Source: Pseudonocardia alni
GTDB lineage: Bacteria > Actinomycetota > Actinomycetes > Mycobacteriales > Pseudonocardiaceae
Reading direction: 5' to 3'
Length of the DNA: 64,000 nt
Assembly: GCF_002813375.1 (NCBI RefSeq)
Contig: NZ_PHUJ01000003.1
Location: forward strand, 3,596,001-3,660,000
The notes below the pieces were generated by a model. That model saw nothing but the letters and a program-made list of their open reading frames with translations. It did not search any database and was not told the origin of the DNA. Shown here in pieces: positions 33,704 through 42,583 of this stretch. A program made the position numbers and the translations under genes. Numbering within the stretch: the stretch's first letter is position 1; the number at the start of each line of letters is the position of its first letter.

Positions 33704-33788
33704 GGACGCCTGATCATCACCCGTTCGCGTGGTCCGCGCGGCGATGTGGTTCGGTGTGCCCGACATCGACGACCCGGAGGTGACGCGC

Positions 33789-34379
33789 GTGGCGGTCATG
33801 CTGACCTGGCGGTCCGACCCCGAGACCGACGGCGCCGCGGGCATGGAGTCGGCGCGCATCACGACCAACGGCGGCGGGTTCCGTGCCGTCGGCCGGATCA
33901 TCCGCGGCGGGGAGGGCGGGGTGCTCACCGCGTCCTACCGGCTCGTCGTCGCCGGCGACGGGACGCTGTCGCGGCTCGCCGTCGACGTCGCCACCGCCGA
34001 GGGGGAGCAGCAGCTCACGCTGTCGCGCAGCACCGACGGCGTCTGGCTGGTCGACGACGGCTCCGGCGGCAGCCGCGGCCACTTCGGCGGCGCCCGTGAC
34101 GTCGACCTCGCCTTCAGCCCGGTGTTCAACGCGCTCCCGGTCCGGCGCCTCGCCCTGCACCGGGAGCCCGCCGAGCACGTGCTGCCGATGGTGTTCGTCG
34201 ACCTCCCGACACTGACCGTCGAGAACACCGAGCAGACCTACCGCACCGTGACGGCCGGGTCGCCCGGCACACCCACGGTCGTCGGCTTCGCCGCGGGTTC
34301 GTTCGCCGCCGACATGACCGTCGACGACGACGGCTTCGTCCTCGACTACCCGGGCATCGCGTCCCGGGTGACGCTCTAG
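33789..34379 (+). CDS. Putative glycolipid-binding-domain protein (PF06475-like)
   Basis: 196 residues. The start at GTG 33789 has a perfect GGAGGTGA five bases upstream; upstream in-frame starts (33729, 33744) lack one. Typical pieces are WRSDPETDGAAGMESARIT, RDVDLAFSPVFNALPVRRL and the late EQTYR. The fold is a beta-rich shell. Members are described as glycolipid-binding-like, with unknown cellular role. The stop overlaps the tyrA stop by 4 bp tail-to-tail. Confidence 0.75.
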   Translation: MAVMLTWRSDPETDGAAGMESARITTNGGGFRAVGRIIRGGEGGVLTASYRLVVAGDGTLSRLAVDVATAEGEQQLTLSRSTDGVWLVDDGSGGSRGHFGGARDVDLAFSPVFNALPVRRLALHREPAEHVLPMVFVDLPTLTVENTEQTYRTVTAGSPGTPTVVGFAAGSFAADMTVDDDGFVLDYPGIASRVTL

Positions 34380-35320
34380 CGCTTCACCGGCTCGACGACG
34401 TCGCCGCGGCGGCCGAGCTCGCGCAGCTCGGCGAACACGTCCGGTGCGCCGAGGTCGACCGGCACCTCCAGCGGCTCGCGGGTCGAGGCCCACCGCATCC
34501 GCGCCTCGTGCCCGGAGCGCACGGTCGCGGCCAGCCCACCGGTGGAGGCCAGCGCCCCGCGCATCGCGCCGAGCCTGCCCAGGGCGTCGTCGACGGCGGC
34601 GAGCAGCGCGCCCCGGTTGCCCTCGCACATCGCCAGGACCAGCTCGGGCCGGGTCCCGGCCACCCGGGTGCCGTCGGCGAACGAGCTCGCGGACAGGGCG
34701 AGGGCGAGGTCGTCGCCCTGCTCACCGGCGCCGACGGAGGCGAGCACCGCGGCGAACAGGTGCGGCAGGTGCGAGATCCGGGCGACGGCGACGTCGTGCT
34801 CGTCGACGGCCGCGGGCACCACCCGGGACCCGCAGTCCCAGGCCAGCTCCGCGACGTCGCGCCACACCTCGACGTCGAGGCCGTCGTCGGAGGCGACCAC
34901 CCAGGCGGCGCCGGTGAACAGGTCCGCGGACCCGGCGGGCCACCCGGACTCGGCGGTGCCGGCCATCGGGTGCCCGCCGACGAACCGGGTGCGCGGTGCG
35001 AACTGGGCGACCGCGTCGGCGACCGGCACCTTCACGCTCACCGCGTCGGTGAGCCGGCAGGTGGGGGCGACCGCGTCGACGCGGCGCAGTACCGCCTCCA
35101 GCGCGGTCAGCGGGACGCACACGACGACCAGCGCGTCGGCCTCGGCGGCCCGGACCAGCGCGGCGTCGGTGTCGGTGGTGACGTCGAACCCGTCGGCGAC
35201 GGCGGCGGCCGCGGTCGGCTCGGACGCGGCGGTGCCCCACACCTCACGCCCGGCGCGGGCCGCGGCCCGCAGCAGCGACCCGCCGATCAGTCCGGTCCCC
35301 AGCACGCACACCGCTCGCAT
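34376..35320 (-). CDS. tyrA: Prephenate dehydrogenase
   Basis: 314 residues. NAD site VLGTGLIGGSLL at residues 5-16, VGGHPMAGTAESGW and SHLPHL with the catalytic His. It converts prephenate to 4-hydroxyphenylpyruvate for tyrosine. No ACT or chorismate mutase domain is fused. Stand-alone gene; ATG 35320. Confidence 0.93.
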   Translation of the reverse strand: MRAVCVLGTGLIGGSLLRAAARAGREVWGTAASEPTAAAAVADGFDVTTDTDAALVRAAEADALVVVCVPLTALEAVLRRVDAVAPTCRLTDAVSVKVPVADAVAQFAPRTRFVGGHPMAGTAESGWPAGSADLFTGAAWVVASDDGLDVEVWRDVAELAWDCGSRVVPAAVDEHDVAVARISHLPHLFAAVLASVGAGEQGDDLALALSASSFADGTRVAGTRPELVLAMCEGNRGALLAAVDDALGRLGAMRGALASTGGLAATVRSGHEARMRWASTREPLEVPVDLGAPDVFAELRELGRRGDVVEPVKR

Positions 35321-35392
35321 GCGTCACGAGGGTAGAGACCGCGGTTCCCGGCCCCGCGCGGACTCCGCTCGTCGCACCGCCCGACCCGGTGA

Positions 35393-36691
35393 TCACCGCA
35401 ACGCCCTCTCCAGCGCCCGTGCCAGCCCCAGCAGCACGTCCTCACCGACGGTGACCCCCACCAGCTGCACCCCCGCGGGCAGCCCCGGCACCGGGACCGG
35501 TAGCGCGACGACGGGCCGGTCGAGCAGGTTGAACGGCGAGGTCAGCTGCAGCATCGACGGCAGCACCGGCACCCCGTCGTGCTCGGTCGCGCCGATCGGC
35601 GTGGCCCGCAGCCGGGTGGTGGGGCAGAGCAGCACGTCGCAGGAGGCCCCGAGCCGGTCGAGCAGGGCGCGTCCGACCCGGCGGCGCTCGCGCCGGGCGT
35701 CGACGTAGAGGTGCGCCGGCGCCTCGGCGTGCGGGGCGAGCCGGGCGGCCGTCGCGGGCTGGTACTCGTCGCGGCGCTCGGCGAACCAGCGCCGGTGGGT
35801 CGCGTAGGCCTCCGCGCCGGTGATCACCGGGTAGGTGGCGGCGAGCTCGGCCACGCCGGGGGTGTCCTGGGCGGCGACGGGCGCGCCGAGCGCGGTGAGC
35901 GCGTCGGCCACGGCCCGGACGGCGTCGGCGATCACCGGGTCGTGCGGGCGCCACCAGTCGTCGTCGGCGACGCCGATCCGGGGCAGCACCGCCGCGGCCG
36001 ACGCGCCGGGCTCCCCGAGCGCGGTGCGGGCGACGGCGAGCGAGGCGGCGTCGGCGGCCAGCAGCCCGACCGTGTCGAACGACTCGGCCAGCGGGAACAC
36101 CCGCTCCCCCGGGATCGCCCCGCGCCGCGGCTTCAGCCCGGCGACGCCGCACAGCGCGGCCGGGGTGCGCACGCTCGCCCCGGTGTCGGTGCCGACGGCC
36201 AGCGCGAGGTGCCCGGCGGCGACGGCCGCGGCGGACCCGGACGACGAGCCGCCCGTGATCCGTGCCGGGTCGTGCGGGTTGCGGGCCGCGCCGGTGGCGG
36301 CGACGTCGCCGGTGGGGCCGTAGGCGAACTCGTGGGTGTGGAGCTTCGCGACGACCACGGCCCCCGCGGCCCGCAGCATCGTCACCACCGGTGCGTCGGC
36401 GGTCGCGGGGGCGGCGTCGGCCAGGAGCCGCGAGCCGCACCGGGTCGGCAGCCCGGTGACGTCGACCAGGTCCTTGATCCCCACGGCGACGCCGTGCAGC
36501 GGGCCCAGCCGTCGTCCCGCGGCGGACAGCGCGGTCAGCTCGGCGGCGCGCTCGCGGGCGCGGTCGGCGTCGAGGGCGACCACGCAGTTCGTGGTGTCGG
36601 ACCCGAGCCGGGACAGCACGTCGTCGACGTGCTCGGAGGGGGAGAGCTCCCCGGAGTCGAGGGCCCGCAACAGATCGGGGAGCGGCAGCAC
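35393..36691 (-). CDS. Amidase-signature family hydrolase
   Basis: 432 residues. The Ser-cisSer-Lys triad is visible: Lys in VVAKLHTHEFA, cis-Ser in GGSSSGSAAAVAAG and nucleophile Ser in GTDTGASVRTPAALCG. It cleaves a small amide. It starts at GTG 36691, 42 bp after the MHS-type transporter gene on the same strand, so the porter may import its substrate. No substrate-specific motif was recognised. Confidence 0.9.
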   Translation of the reverse strand: MLPLPDLLRALDSGELSPSEHVDDVLSRLGSDTTNCVVALDADRARERAAELTALSAAGRRLGPLHGVAVGIKDLVDVTGLPTRCGSRLLADAAPATADAPVVTMLRAAGAVVVAKLHTHEFAYGPTGDVAATGAARNPHDPARITGGSSSGSAAAVAAGHLALAVGTDTGASVRTPAALCGVAGLKPRRGAIPGERVFPLAESFDTVGLLAADAASLAVARTALGEPGASAAAVLPRIGVADDDWWRPHDPVIADAVRAVADALTALGAPVAAQDTPGVAELAATYPVITGAEAYATHRRWFAERRDEYQPATAARLAPHAEAPAHLYVDARRERRRVGRALLDRLGASCDVLLCPTTRLRATPIGATEHDGVPVLPSMLQLTSPFNLLDRPVVALPVPVPGLPAGVQLVGVTVGEDVLLGLARALERALR

Positions 36692-36733
36692 GCGCTCAGC
36701 GTGCCGTCGCTCCCCGACTCCGACAACCGGTGG

Positions 36734-38140
36734 TCAGCGCGCGGCGTGCATCGTCGCCGCGATCTCGCGCGCCTCGTCCACCGACCCCGCCGACGGCTGC
36801 GAGTCCCGCAGCGGCCGGTTCGCCGTCTCGGGGAGGAACAGCAGCGTCACGACGCCGATGACCCCCGCCGCGATCAGGTAGTAGCCGGGCCACAGCAGGT
36901 CGCCCGTGGACAGGACGAGCGCCGACATCACCAGCGACACGGTCCCGGCGAACGCCGACACGAAGATGTTGAACGCGATCGACAGTCCGCCGTAGCGGAT
37001 CTGTGTCGGGAACAGCGCCGGCAGCGTCGACGGTCCGGTGGCCGAGAAGCAGATCAGCAGCAGCCCCATGACCAGCAGGCCGAGGAACACCGCGGGCACC
37101 GACCCGTTCTGCATCAGAAGGATCATCGGGATGCCGAGCACGATCAGCCCGCCCGCGCCGACCCACATGATCGGCTTGCGCCCGGTGCGGTCGGAGAGCC
37201 GCCCGAGCAGCGGGATGATGAACACCGCCAGCCACAGCACCGCGATCTGCAGCCACGACGACGTCGTGGAGTCGATCGAGGTGCCGCCGTGCTGGTCGAC
37301 CGTGGTCTCAAGATAGGTCGGCATGTAGCTGGTCAGCATGTAGTTCGTGACGTTCCAGGCGACGACGACGCCACCGACCATGACGAAGGTCGGCAGGTAC
37401 TTCGTGAAGATCAGCTTGAGGCCGTCCTTCACCTGGGTGCCCTCGCGCTCCTCGGACTCCGAGAGCAGGGTCTGGAAGGCCGGGGTCTCCTCCAGCTTGA
37501 CCCGCAGGTACACCCCGACGATGCCCAGCGGCAGCGCGACGAAGAACGGGATCCGCCAGCCCCAGCTCGACATGGACTCGGCGCTGAGGACCAGCGGCAG
37601 CACCGAGGCGATGGTGGCGCCGAGCGCGTAGCCGACGAACGTGCCGAGCTCCAGGAAGCTGCCGAAGTACCCGCGACGACGGTCGGGGGCGTACTCGGCG
37701 ATGAAGGTCATGGCGCCGGCGTACTCACCGCCGGTGGAGAAGCCCTGCAGGACGCGGGCGGCGACGAGCAGGATCGGCGCGGCCAGCCCGATCGAGGCGT
37801 ACGACGGGATGAGCCCGATCAGGAACGTGCCCAGCGCCATCAGGATGACCGTGATCGACAGGACCTTGGTCCGGCCGATGCGGTCGCCCAGCGGACCGAA
37901 GAACAGCCCGCCCAGCGGACGGAAGAAGAACGCGATCGCGAACGTCGCGAACACCGCCACCTGGGACAGCGGCCCGGGTGGGAAGAATTCGGCCTCGATG
38001 GTCGTGGCCAGATAACCGTAGACACCGAAGTCGAACCATTCGGTGATATTGCCGACCGCGGCCGCCGCAACAGCGCGCCGCATGGTCGCGGGATCGGTGA
38101 CGGTGACGCCGTCGACCGTCCCCTCTGCTGTGTCGTCCAC
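36734..38140 (-). CDS. MFS transporter, metabolite:H+ symporter (MHS/ProP-like)
   Basis: 468 residues from GTG 38140, which has GGGGGAA upstream. The frame is open back to 38164. Twelve helices with the MHS signature NITEWFDFGVYGYLA, PLGDRIGRTKV between helices 2 and 3, and LSDRTGRKP later. MHS porters bring in dicarboxylates, proline, betaine or aromatic acids. It probably works with the amidase just downstream. The 3' end is 42 bp from the amidase start. Confidence 0.9.
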   Translation of the reverse strand: MDDTAEGTVDGVTVTDPATMRRAVAAAAVGNITEWFDFGVYGYLATTIEAEFFPPGPLSQVAVFATFAIAFFFRPLGGLFFGPLGDRIGRTKVLSITVILMALGTFLIGLIPSYASIGLAAPILLVAARVLQGFSTGGEYAGAMTFIAEYAPDRRRGYFGSFLELGTFVGYALGATIASVLPLVLSAESMSSWGWRIPFFVALPLGIVGVYLRVKLEETPAFQTLLSESEEREGTQVKDGLKLIFTKYLPTFVMVGGVVVAWNVTNYMLTSYMPTYLETTVDQHGGTSIDSTTSSWLQIAVLWLAVFIIPLLGRLSDRTGRKPIMWVGAGGLIVLGIPMILLMQNGSVPAVFLGLLVMGLLLICFSATGPSTLPALFPTQIRYGGLSIAFNIFVSAFAGTVSLVMSALVLSTGDLLWPGYYLIAAGVIGVVTLLFLPETANRPLRDSQPSAGSVDEAREIAATMHAAR

Positions 38141-38463
38141 GCGTTCCCCCTGGCGACAGTGCACGCCACGGATGAAGCTTTCGTCGGGAAACTGTCAATC
38201 CGTGTCGTTCTGTCTGTTTCGTTGAATAGTTCGTACCGACGTTAACCAGACGTCGCTCCCGGTGCCGGATGAGGCACCGACATATCTGTGAGCGGAGTCA
38301 TTCGAATCGGTACTTCCGCAGGCGGGACAGCGCTTTTCCGACGTGGGACCGTGGTCGGCGGGCGCAGGTAGCGCCCGTGGGACTCGCAAGCGTCGCGACT
38401 CCGCCCGGGTCATCCGGACCCGGTCACCGGACCCGGCGCGTGCCGGTGTGAGGAGGAGCCGTC
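38141..38463. other. AT-richer intergenic region between divergent genes
   Basis: Noticeably lower GC than its surroundings. It holds a 6-bp hairpin GGTGCC/GGCACC (38261-38278) and no recognised gene. It must carry promoters of the MHS porter (minus strand) and of the small membrane protein (plus strand). Confidence 0.5.
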
Positions 38464-38613
38464 ATGGCTGTGTCGAACGCCGTCTTCCTGTCGATCATCG
38501 CGAGCACGGGGGTGGGCCTGGCGGTCACCTCCGCGCTGGCCGCCTACGCCCAGCGCACCTGGAAGGGCTACGGCCGCGTGGCCCCGGCCGAGCAGGTCGA
38601 GGAGACCGTCTGA
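38464..38613 (+). CDS. Small single-helix membrane protein, unknown
   Basis: 49 residues with one strong hydrophobic helix (AVFLSIIASTGVGLAVTSALAAY) and a short basic then acidic tail. The ribosome site GAGGAGG is very strong, eight bases from the ATG. Third positions are GC-rich. A real micro-membrane-protein gene is likely; function unknown. Confidence 0.6.
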   Translation: MAVSNAVFLSIIASTGVGLAVTSALAAYAQRTWKGYGRVAPAEQVEETV

Positions 38614-38668
38614 GCGATCGCGTCCACGGCGCCGCGTCCCCGTCCAGGGGTGCGGCGCCGTCGTGCGT

Positions 38669-39880
38669 TCAGCCCGTCGCGGCCAGGGCGAGTCCCGCGT
38701 ACACGGCGACTCCGGCCGGGAACGCGGCCTCGTCGAACACCACTCGGTTCGAGTGGTTCGGCGGGGCGAGGGCCGGGTCGACCGACGGCGGCCGCGCCCC
38801 CAGGAACGCCAGCGAGCCCGGCACCCGGTCCAGCACGTAGGAGAAGTCCTCCGACCCCATCAGCGGGTCCGGCATGGCCACGCAGGCGCCGCGGCCGAGC
38901 ACCTTCTCCGCGACGCGGACCAGCCCGGCGGTCGCGCGGTCGTCGTTGCGGGTGACGGGGTAGCCCGGGACGATCTCGGCCTCGGCCGTGCAGCCGTAGG
39001 CCAGCGCGGTGTGCCGGCAGTGCTCGGTGACCGCCCGGTGCAGCAGCGTCCGCACCGGCTGCGACAACGTCCGCAGTGTCCCGGTCAGCTCCGCGGTCTC
39101 CGGGATGACGTTGTCGGTGGTGCCCGCCTCGATCCGGGACACCGTGAGGACCGCGGACTCCTGCGGCCCGACCCGGCGGGTCAGCAGCGTCTGCAGGCCG
39201 CCGACCATCGCCGCGGCGGCGGGGACCGGGTCGCAGGCGTCCTGCGGGGCCGAGGCGTGCCCGCCGCGGCCGGTCACCCGGACCCGCAGCACGTCCGCGG
39301 CCGCCATGATCGGGCCCGGCCGGTGGTGGAGCTGCCCCGTCGGCACCGTCGAGGTGATGTGCAGGGCGTAGGCCAGCTCGGGGTCCTCGTCGAGTACGCC
39401 CTCGTCGATCATGTGCCGGGCGCCGTGGAACCCCTCCTCGCCCGGCTGGAACATGAACACCACCCGGCCGGCGATCCGGTCCCGCCGGTCCGCGAGCAGC
39501 CGCGCGGCCGAGGCGAGCATGGCGGTGTGGGTGTCGTGCCCGCAGGCGTGCATGACGCCGTCGGTGGCCGAGGCGAAGTCCAGGCCGCTGTCCTCGGGCA
39601 GCGGCAGCGCGTCCATGTCACCCCGCAGGAGCACCGTCGGCCCGGGACGGTCGCCGTCGAGGACGGCGGTCACCGAGGTGCAGGACCCGCCCGTGCGGAT
39701 CCGCAGCGGCAGCCCGTCGAGGGCCCGCAGGACCGCGTCCCGGGTGCGGGGCAGGTGCAGTCCGAGCTCCGGTGCCCGGTGCAGCTCCCGGCGCAGCGCG
39801 ACCGTCCGCGGCTGCAGGACGCGGGCGGCCTCGAGCAGGCCGCCGGGGAGCCCCGCGACCGAGGCGGGCGTGATGGGCAT
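38669..39880 (-). CDS. M20-family amidohydrolase (hippurate/indole-acetyl-amino-acid hydrolase-like)
   Basis: 403 residues. Zinc ligands occur in HACGHDTHTAML, the general-base Glu in FMFQPGEEGFHG, and HITSTVPTG and NHSNRVVFDE further on. The dimerisation lid sits at residues about 190-300. It hydrolyses N-acyl amino acids. It is divergent from tadA's partner gene. Confidence 0.9.
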   Translation of the reverse strand: MPITPASVAGLPGGLLEAARVLQPRTVALRRELHRAPELGLHLPRTRDAVLRALDGLPLRIRTGGSCTSVTAVLDGDRPGPTVLLRGDMDALPLPEDSGLDFASATDGVMHACGHDTHTAMLASAARLLADRRDRIAGRVVFMFQPGEEGFHGARHMIDEGVLDEDPELAYALHITSTVPTGQLHHRPGPIMAAADVLRVRVTGRGGHASAPQDACDPVPAAAAMVGGLQTLLTRRVGPQESAVLTVSRIEAGTTDNVIPETAELTGTLRTLSQPVRTLLHRAVTEHCRHTALAYGCTAEAEIVPGYPVTRNDDRATAGLVRVAEKVLGRGACVAMPDPLMGSEDFSYVLDRVPGSLAFLGARPPSVDPALAPPNHSNRVVFDEAAFPAGVAVYAGLALAATG

Positions 39881-39989
39881 GGACCGATCGTCGCTGACCG
39901 GAGCCCGTCCGGCGCCCGCGGGCCCGGTGTGACCACGCGTACCTGGTCGTGGCGTGACTCACAACCCCGGAGCGACGTACCGTTGACCC

Positions 39990-40505
39990 GTGGCCACACA
40001 GAGCGTCGAGGCAGCCCCGGACACCCGGGGCGCCGCCCTGCCCGGATTCGCGGTCGCCGCGATCCGGGAGGAGGGCCGTTGGCGCTGTGTCCGGCTGGAC
40101 TCCGAAGCGCTCGTGGACCTCGACGCGGCGATCACCGCGCTGCGCGCGCAGCGCTCCACCGGCGCGGTGCTCGGCCTCCTCGACGTCGACGACGAGTTCT
40201 TCGTCCTCCTCCGCCCGTCCGCGGGCGGGGTGCGGCTGCTGATCTCCGACGCCGTCGCCGCGCTGGACTACGACATCGCGGCGGACGTGCTCGACCTGCT
40301 CCGCGTCGAGCTCCCCCCGGACGACGACGCCCTCGACGACGCCTGGCCGGAGGGGGACCTCGGCATCCTGGCCGATCTCGGCCTGCCCGCCGACGAGCTG
40401 GAGATCCTCGTCTCCGACCTCGAGCTGTACCCCGACGAGCAGCTGGACACCATCGCCCGCCGCTGCGGGTTCGCCGCCGCGCTGGACGAGCTCGTCGGCT
40501 CCTGA
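39990..40505 (+). CDS. TadA-associated protein
   Basis: 171 residues from GTG. The sequence matches actinobacterial 'tRNA adenosine deaminase-associated' proteins (TIGR03941): GFAVAAIREEGRWRCVRLDS, FFVLLRPSAGGVRLLISDAV and an acidic C-terminal half DIAADVLDLL and LEILVSDLELYPDEQL. Its role beside TadA is unknown. It ends one base before tadA starts. Confidence 0.88.
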   Translation: MATQSVEAAPDTRGAALPGFAVAAIREEGRWRCVRLDSEALVDLDAAITALRAQRSTGAVLGLLDVDDEFFVLLRPSAGGVRLLISDAVAALDYDIAADVLDLLRVELPPDDDALDDAWPEGDLGILADLGLPADELEILVSDLELYPDEQLDTIARRCGFAAALDELVGS

Positions 40506-40506
40506 G

Positions 40507-40980
40507 TTGTTCCGCCCGGCCGACCGGCTCGCGCTGGGCCGTGCCCTCGACGTCGCGCGCGACGCCGCGGCGACCGGGGACGTCCCGATCGGCGCGGTCG
40601 TGTTCGCCGCCGACGGCACCGAGCTCGCCGCGGCCTGCAACGCCCGCGAGGCCACCGGCGACCCGACCGCGCACGCCGAGGTGCTCGCCCTGCGCGCCGC
40701 CGCGGCCGTCGTGGGGGAGTGGCGGCTGACCGGGACGACCCTCGCCGTGACCGTCGAACCGTGCACGATGTGCGCCGGCGCGATCGGGCTGGCCCGGGTC
40801 GAGCGCGTCGTGTTCGGGGCGTGGGAGCCCAAGACCGGTGCCGCGGGCTCGCTCTGGGACGTGCTGCGCGACCGGCGGCTCGCGCACCGGCCCGAGGTCG
40901 TCGGCGGGGTCCGCGCAGGTGAGGCGGCCGCGCTGATGCGCGAGTTCTTCGGCCGGACCCCGTGCACCGACCGCGACTGA
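40507..40980 (+). CDS. tadA: tRNA-specific adenosine deaminase
   Basis: 157 residues. Converts adenosine 34 to inosine in tRNA-Arg(ACG). Zinc-deaminase motifs HAEVLAL (catalytic Glu) and VEPCTMCAGA are present. Start is TTG 40507, one base after the stop of its associated gene. A tRNA-Ser gene follows. Confidence 0.94.
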   Translation: MFRPADRLALGRALDVARDAAATGDVPIGAVVFAADGTELAAACNAREATGDPTAHAEVLALRAAAAVVGEWRLTGTTLAVTVEPCTMCAGAIGLARVERVVFGAWEPKTGAAGSLWDVLRDRRLAHRPEVVGGVRAGEAAALMREFFGRTPCTDRD

Positions 40981-41001
40981 GCTTCTTGTAACCTTGTCGG
41001 C

Positions 41002-41086
41002 GGTAGCGTGTCCGAGCGGCCGAAGGAGCGCGCCTCGAAAGCGCGTGAGGTTCACGCCTCCGTGGGTTCAAATCCCACCGCTACCG
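41002..41086 (+). tRNA. tRNA-Ser (anticodon CGA)
   Basis: Type II tRNA with a 7-bp acceptor stem (GGTAGCG / CGCTACC), discriminator G, an anticodon loop CTCGAAA with CGA at 41036-41038, a long variable arm and the TTCAAAT T-loop. CCA is not encoded. Confidence 0.95.
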
Positions 41087-41091
41087 CTGGT

Positions 41092-41130
41092 CAGAGGGCC
41101 GGATCCCCGAGTCGGGGGTCCGGCCCTCTG
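41092..41130 (+). terminator. Long hairpin terminator after tRNA-Ser
   Basis: A 19-bp stem with one G-T wobble starts six bases after the tRNA end. It is the strongest hairpin in the region. Confidence 0.85.
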
Positions 41131-41210
41131 TCGTCGGGCCGATGAGTCCACGGCCGCCGGGCGGTCCCCAGGAGCAGCCGACCATCCGCTCGACGCCCGG
41201 GAGGACCACC

Positions 41211-41834
41211 GTGACCGAGGTCTGGAAGCTCGTCCACTCCGAGCGTGCCGCGCTCGTCGCCGACCTGCGGGACGTGTCCGGCGACCGGTGGGACACGCCG
41301 TCGCTCTGTCCCGGGTGGACCGTCCACGACGTGCTGGCCCACCTCGTCGACACCGCCCGGACGACCCGGGGCCGGTTCGTCGTCGGCATGCTGCGGGCGC
41401 GCATGGACTTCGACCGGCAGAACGAGCACGGGCTCGCCCGCGCACGCGGTGCGACGCCGGACGAGACCCTGCGCCGGTTCGCGGAGTGCGTGCCGATGAC
41501 CGCCACGCCGCCGGCCCCGCTCGCGACCCGGCTGGTCGAGATGGTCGTGCACGGGGAGGACGTCCGTCGTCCGCTCGGGATCGTCCGGACCTACGCCCCC
41601 GCGGCGGTGGCCGGCGCGCTCGCGCTGCAGATCCGGACCTCCACCTCGTTCGGAGGTGCCCGCGAGACCGTCGCCGGCCTCCGCCTGTCGGCCACCGACA
41701 CCGGCCTGGTGGTCGGCAGCGGCCCGGAGGTGCGGGGGACCGCGCTGGCCCTGCTCCTCGCGATCTCGGGCCGGCCGCCGGGGGGCGACGCGCTCACCGG
41801 TCCCGGGGTGGAGGCACTCTCGCGGGCGGAGTGA
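41211..41834 (+). CDS. Maleylpyruvate-isomerase-family mycothiol-dependent enzyme
   Basis: 207 residues from GTG 41211, with GGGAGGA upstream; an earlier ATG at 41142 overlaps the terminator area and is less likely. The DinB-like MDMPI fold starts VHSERAALVADLRDVSGD with CPGWTVHDVLAHLVD and VEMVVHGEDVRRPLG, giving the three histidines of the metal site. Members use mycothiol as cofactor. The substrate is unknown. Confidence 0.85.
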   Translation: MTEVWKLVHSERAALVADLRDVSGDRWDTPSLCPGWTVHDVLAHLVDTARTTRGRFVVGMLRARMDFDRQNEHGLARARGATPDETLRRFAECVPMTATPPAPLATRLVEMVVHGEDVRRPLGIVRTYAPAAVAGALALQIRTSTSFGGARETVAGLRLSATDTGLVVGSGPEVRGTALALLLAISGRPPGGDALTGPGVEALSRAE

Positions 41835-41946
41835 GCGCGTCCCGTCTCCGACCGTGGTCCGACGGCGTGGATCATTCCCGGCTCCGATGTGGCCGACCCT
41901 CGTCCGGCGCGACAGTGGGTGCACACCCCGACACGAGGAGCTGGAG

Positions 41947-42333
41947 ATGACCACGATGACCACCACCCCGCACGACCACGCGACCCCGGAGCCCGCCCGC
42001 CCCGGCGACCCGGACGCCTACCCCGTCCTCACCGTCCTGATGCTGATGCTCGGCGGCTTCGTACTGCCCGTCGTCGGCTGGCTCGCCGGTGTCGTGATGC
42101 TGTGGACCGGTCGCTCCTGGACGGTCGGGGAGAAGTGGCTCGGCACCCTGGTGTGGCCGGGCATCGTGGCCGTCCCGGCGCTGGTGCTGGTCGCCGGCTT
42201 CGTGGCGACCCCGGAGCCGGGTGCCGGGCACTGGGCGATCGTCGTCGCCGGGATCGTCGGTGTCCTGGGTGCGCTGGTCGTCCTGCCCTGGACCTTCGTG
42301 AAGCTGCTGCGCGCCGGTCGGCGTACCCACTGA
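41947..42333 (+). CDS. Small three-helix membrane protein, unknown
   Basis: 128 residues. A hydrophilic His/Pro-rich start is followed by three hydrophobic helices (LMLMLGGFVLPVVGWLAGVVM, WPGIVAVPALVLVAGFVA, IVVAGIVGVLGALVVLPW). The ribosome site is GAGGAG. It resembles actinobacterial 'hypothetical membrane' proteins of no known role. Confidence 0.6.
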   Translation: MTTMTTTPHDHATPEPARPGDPDAYPVLTVLMLMLGGFVLPVVGWLAGVVMLWTGRSWTVGEKWLGTLVWPGIVAVPALVLVAGFVATPEPGAGHWAIVVAGIVGVLGALVVLPWTFVKLLRAGRRTH

Positions 42334-42414
42334 AGTTGGTAGCGACGCTCGCTCGAACAGGTGAACGGAATATCGGGCGCACAACCTCCTGATTCGGACC
42401 TGTGAGACACATCG

Positions 42415-42432
42415 CATCCGCATCTGCGGGTA
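42415..42432. promoter_or_regulatory. Shared palindromic element upstream of hydroxylase operon 1
   Basis: CATCCGCATCTGCGGGTA contains the palindrome CCGCA-TC-TGCGG. The same 18 bases occur upstream of operon 2 (45546-45563). A -10-like TATGTT follows at 42431. The element is a candidate operator controlling both operons. Confidence 0.55.
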
Positions 42433-42583
42433 TGTTCGGCCCGATTATCGGCGTTGTGCGGATCTCAGTGGGTTCCGTGGGTCACATCGCCGAGCGCATC
42501 ACGACCACTGCCCTCTCGTTCCGCTCTCCAACGGACTCCGCCGGCCGCTCCCCCCGGGCCACGGAGCGAAGGAGAGGACAACG

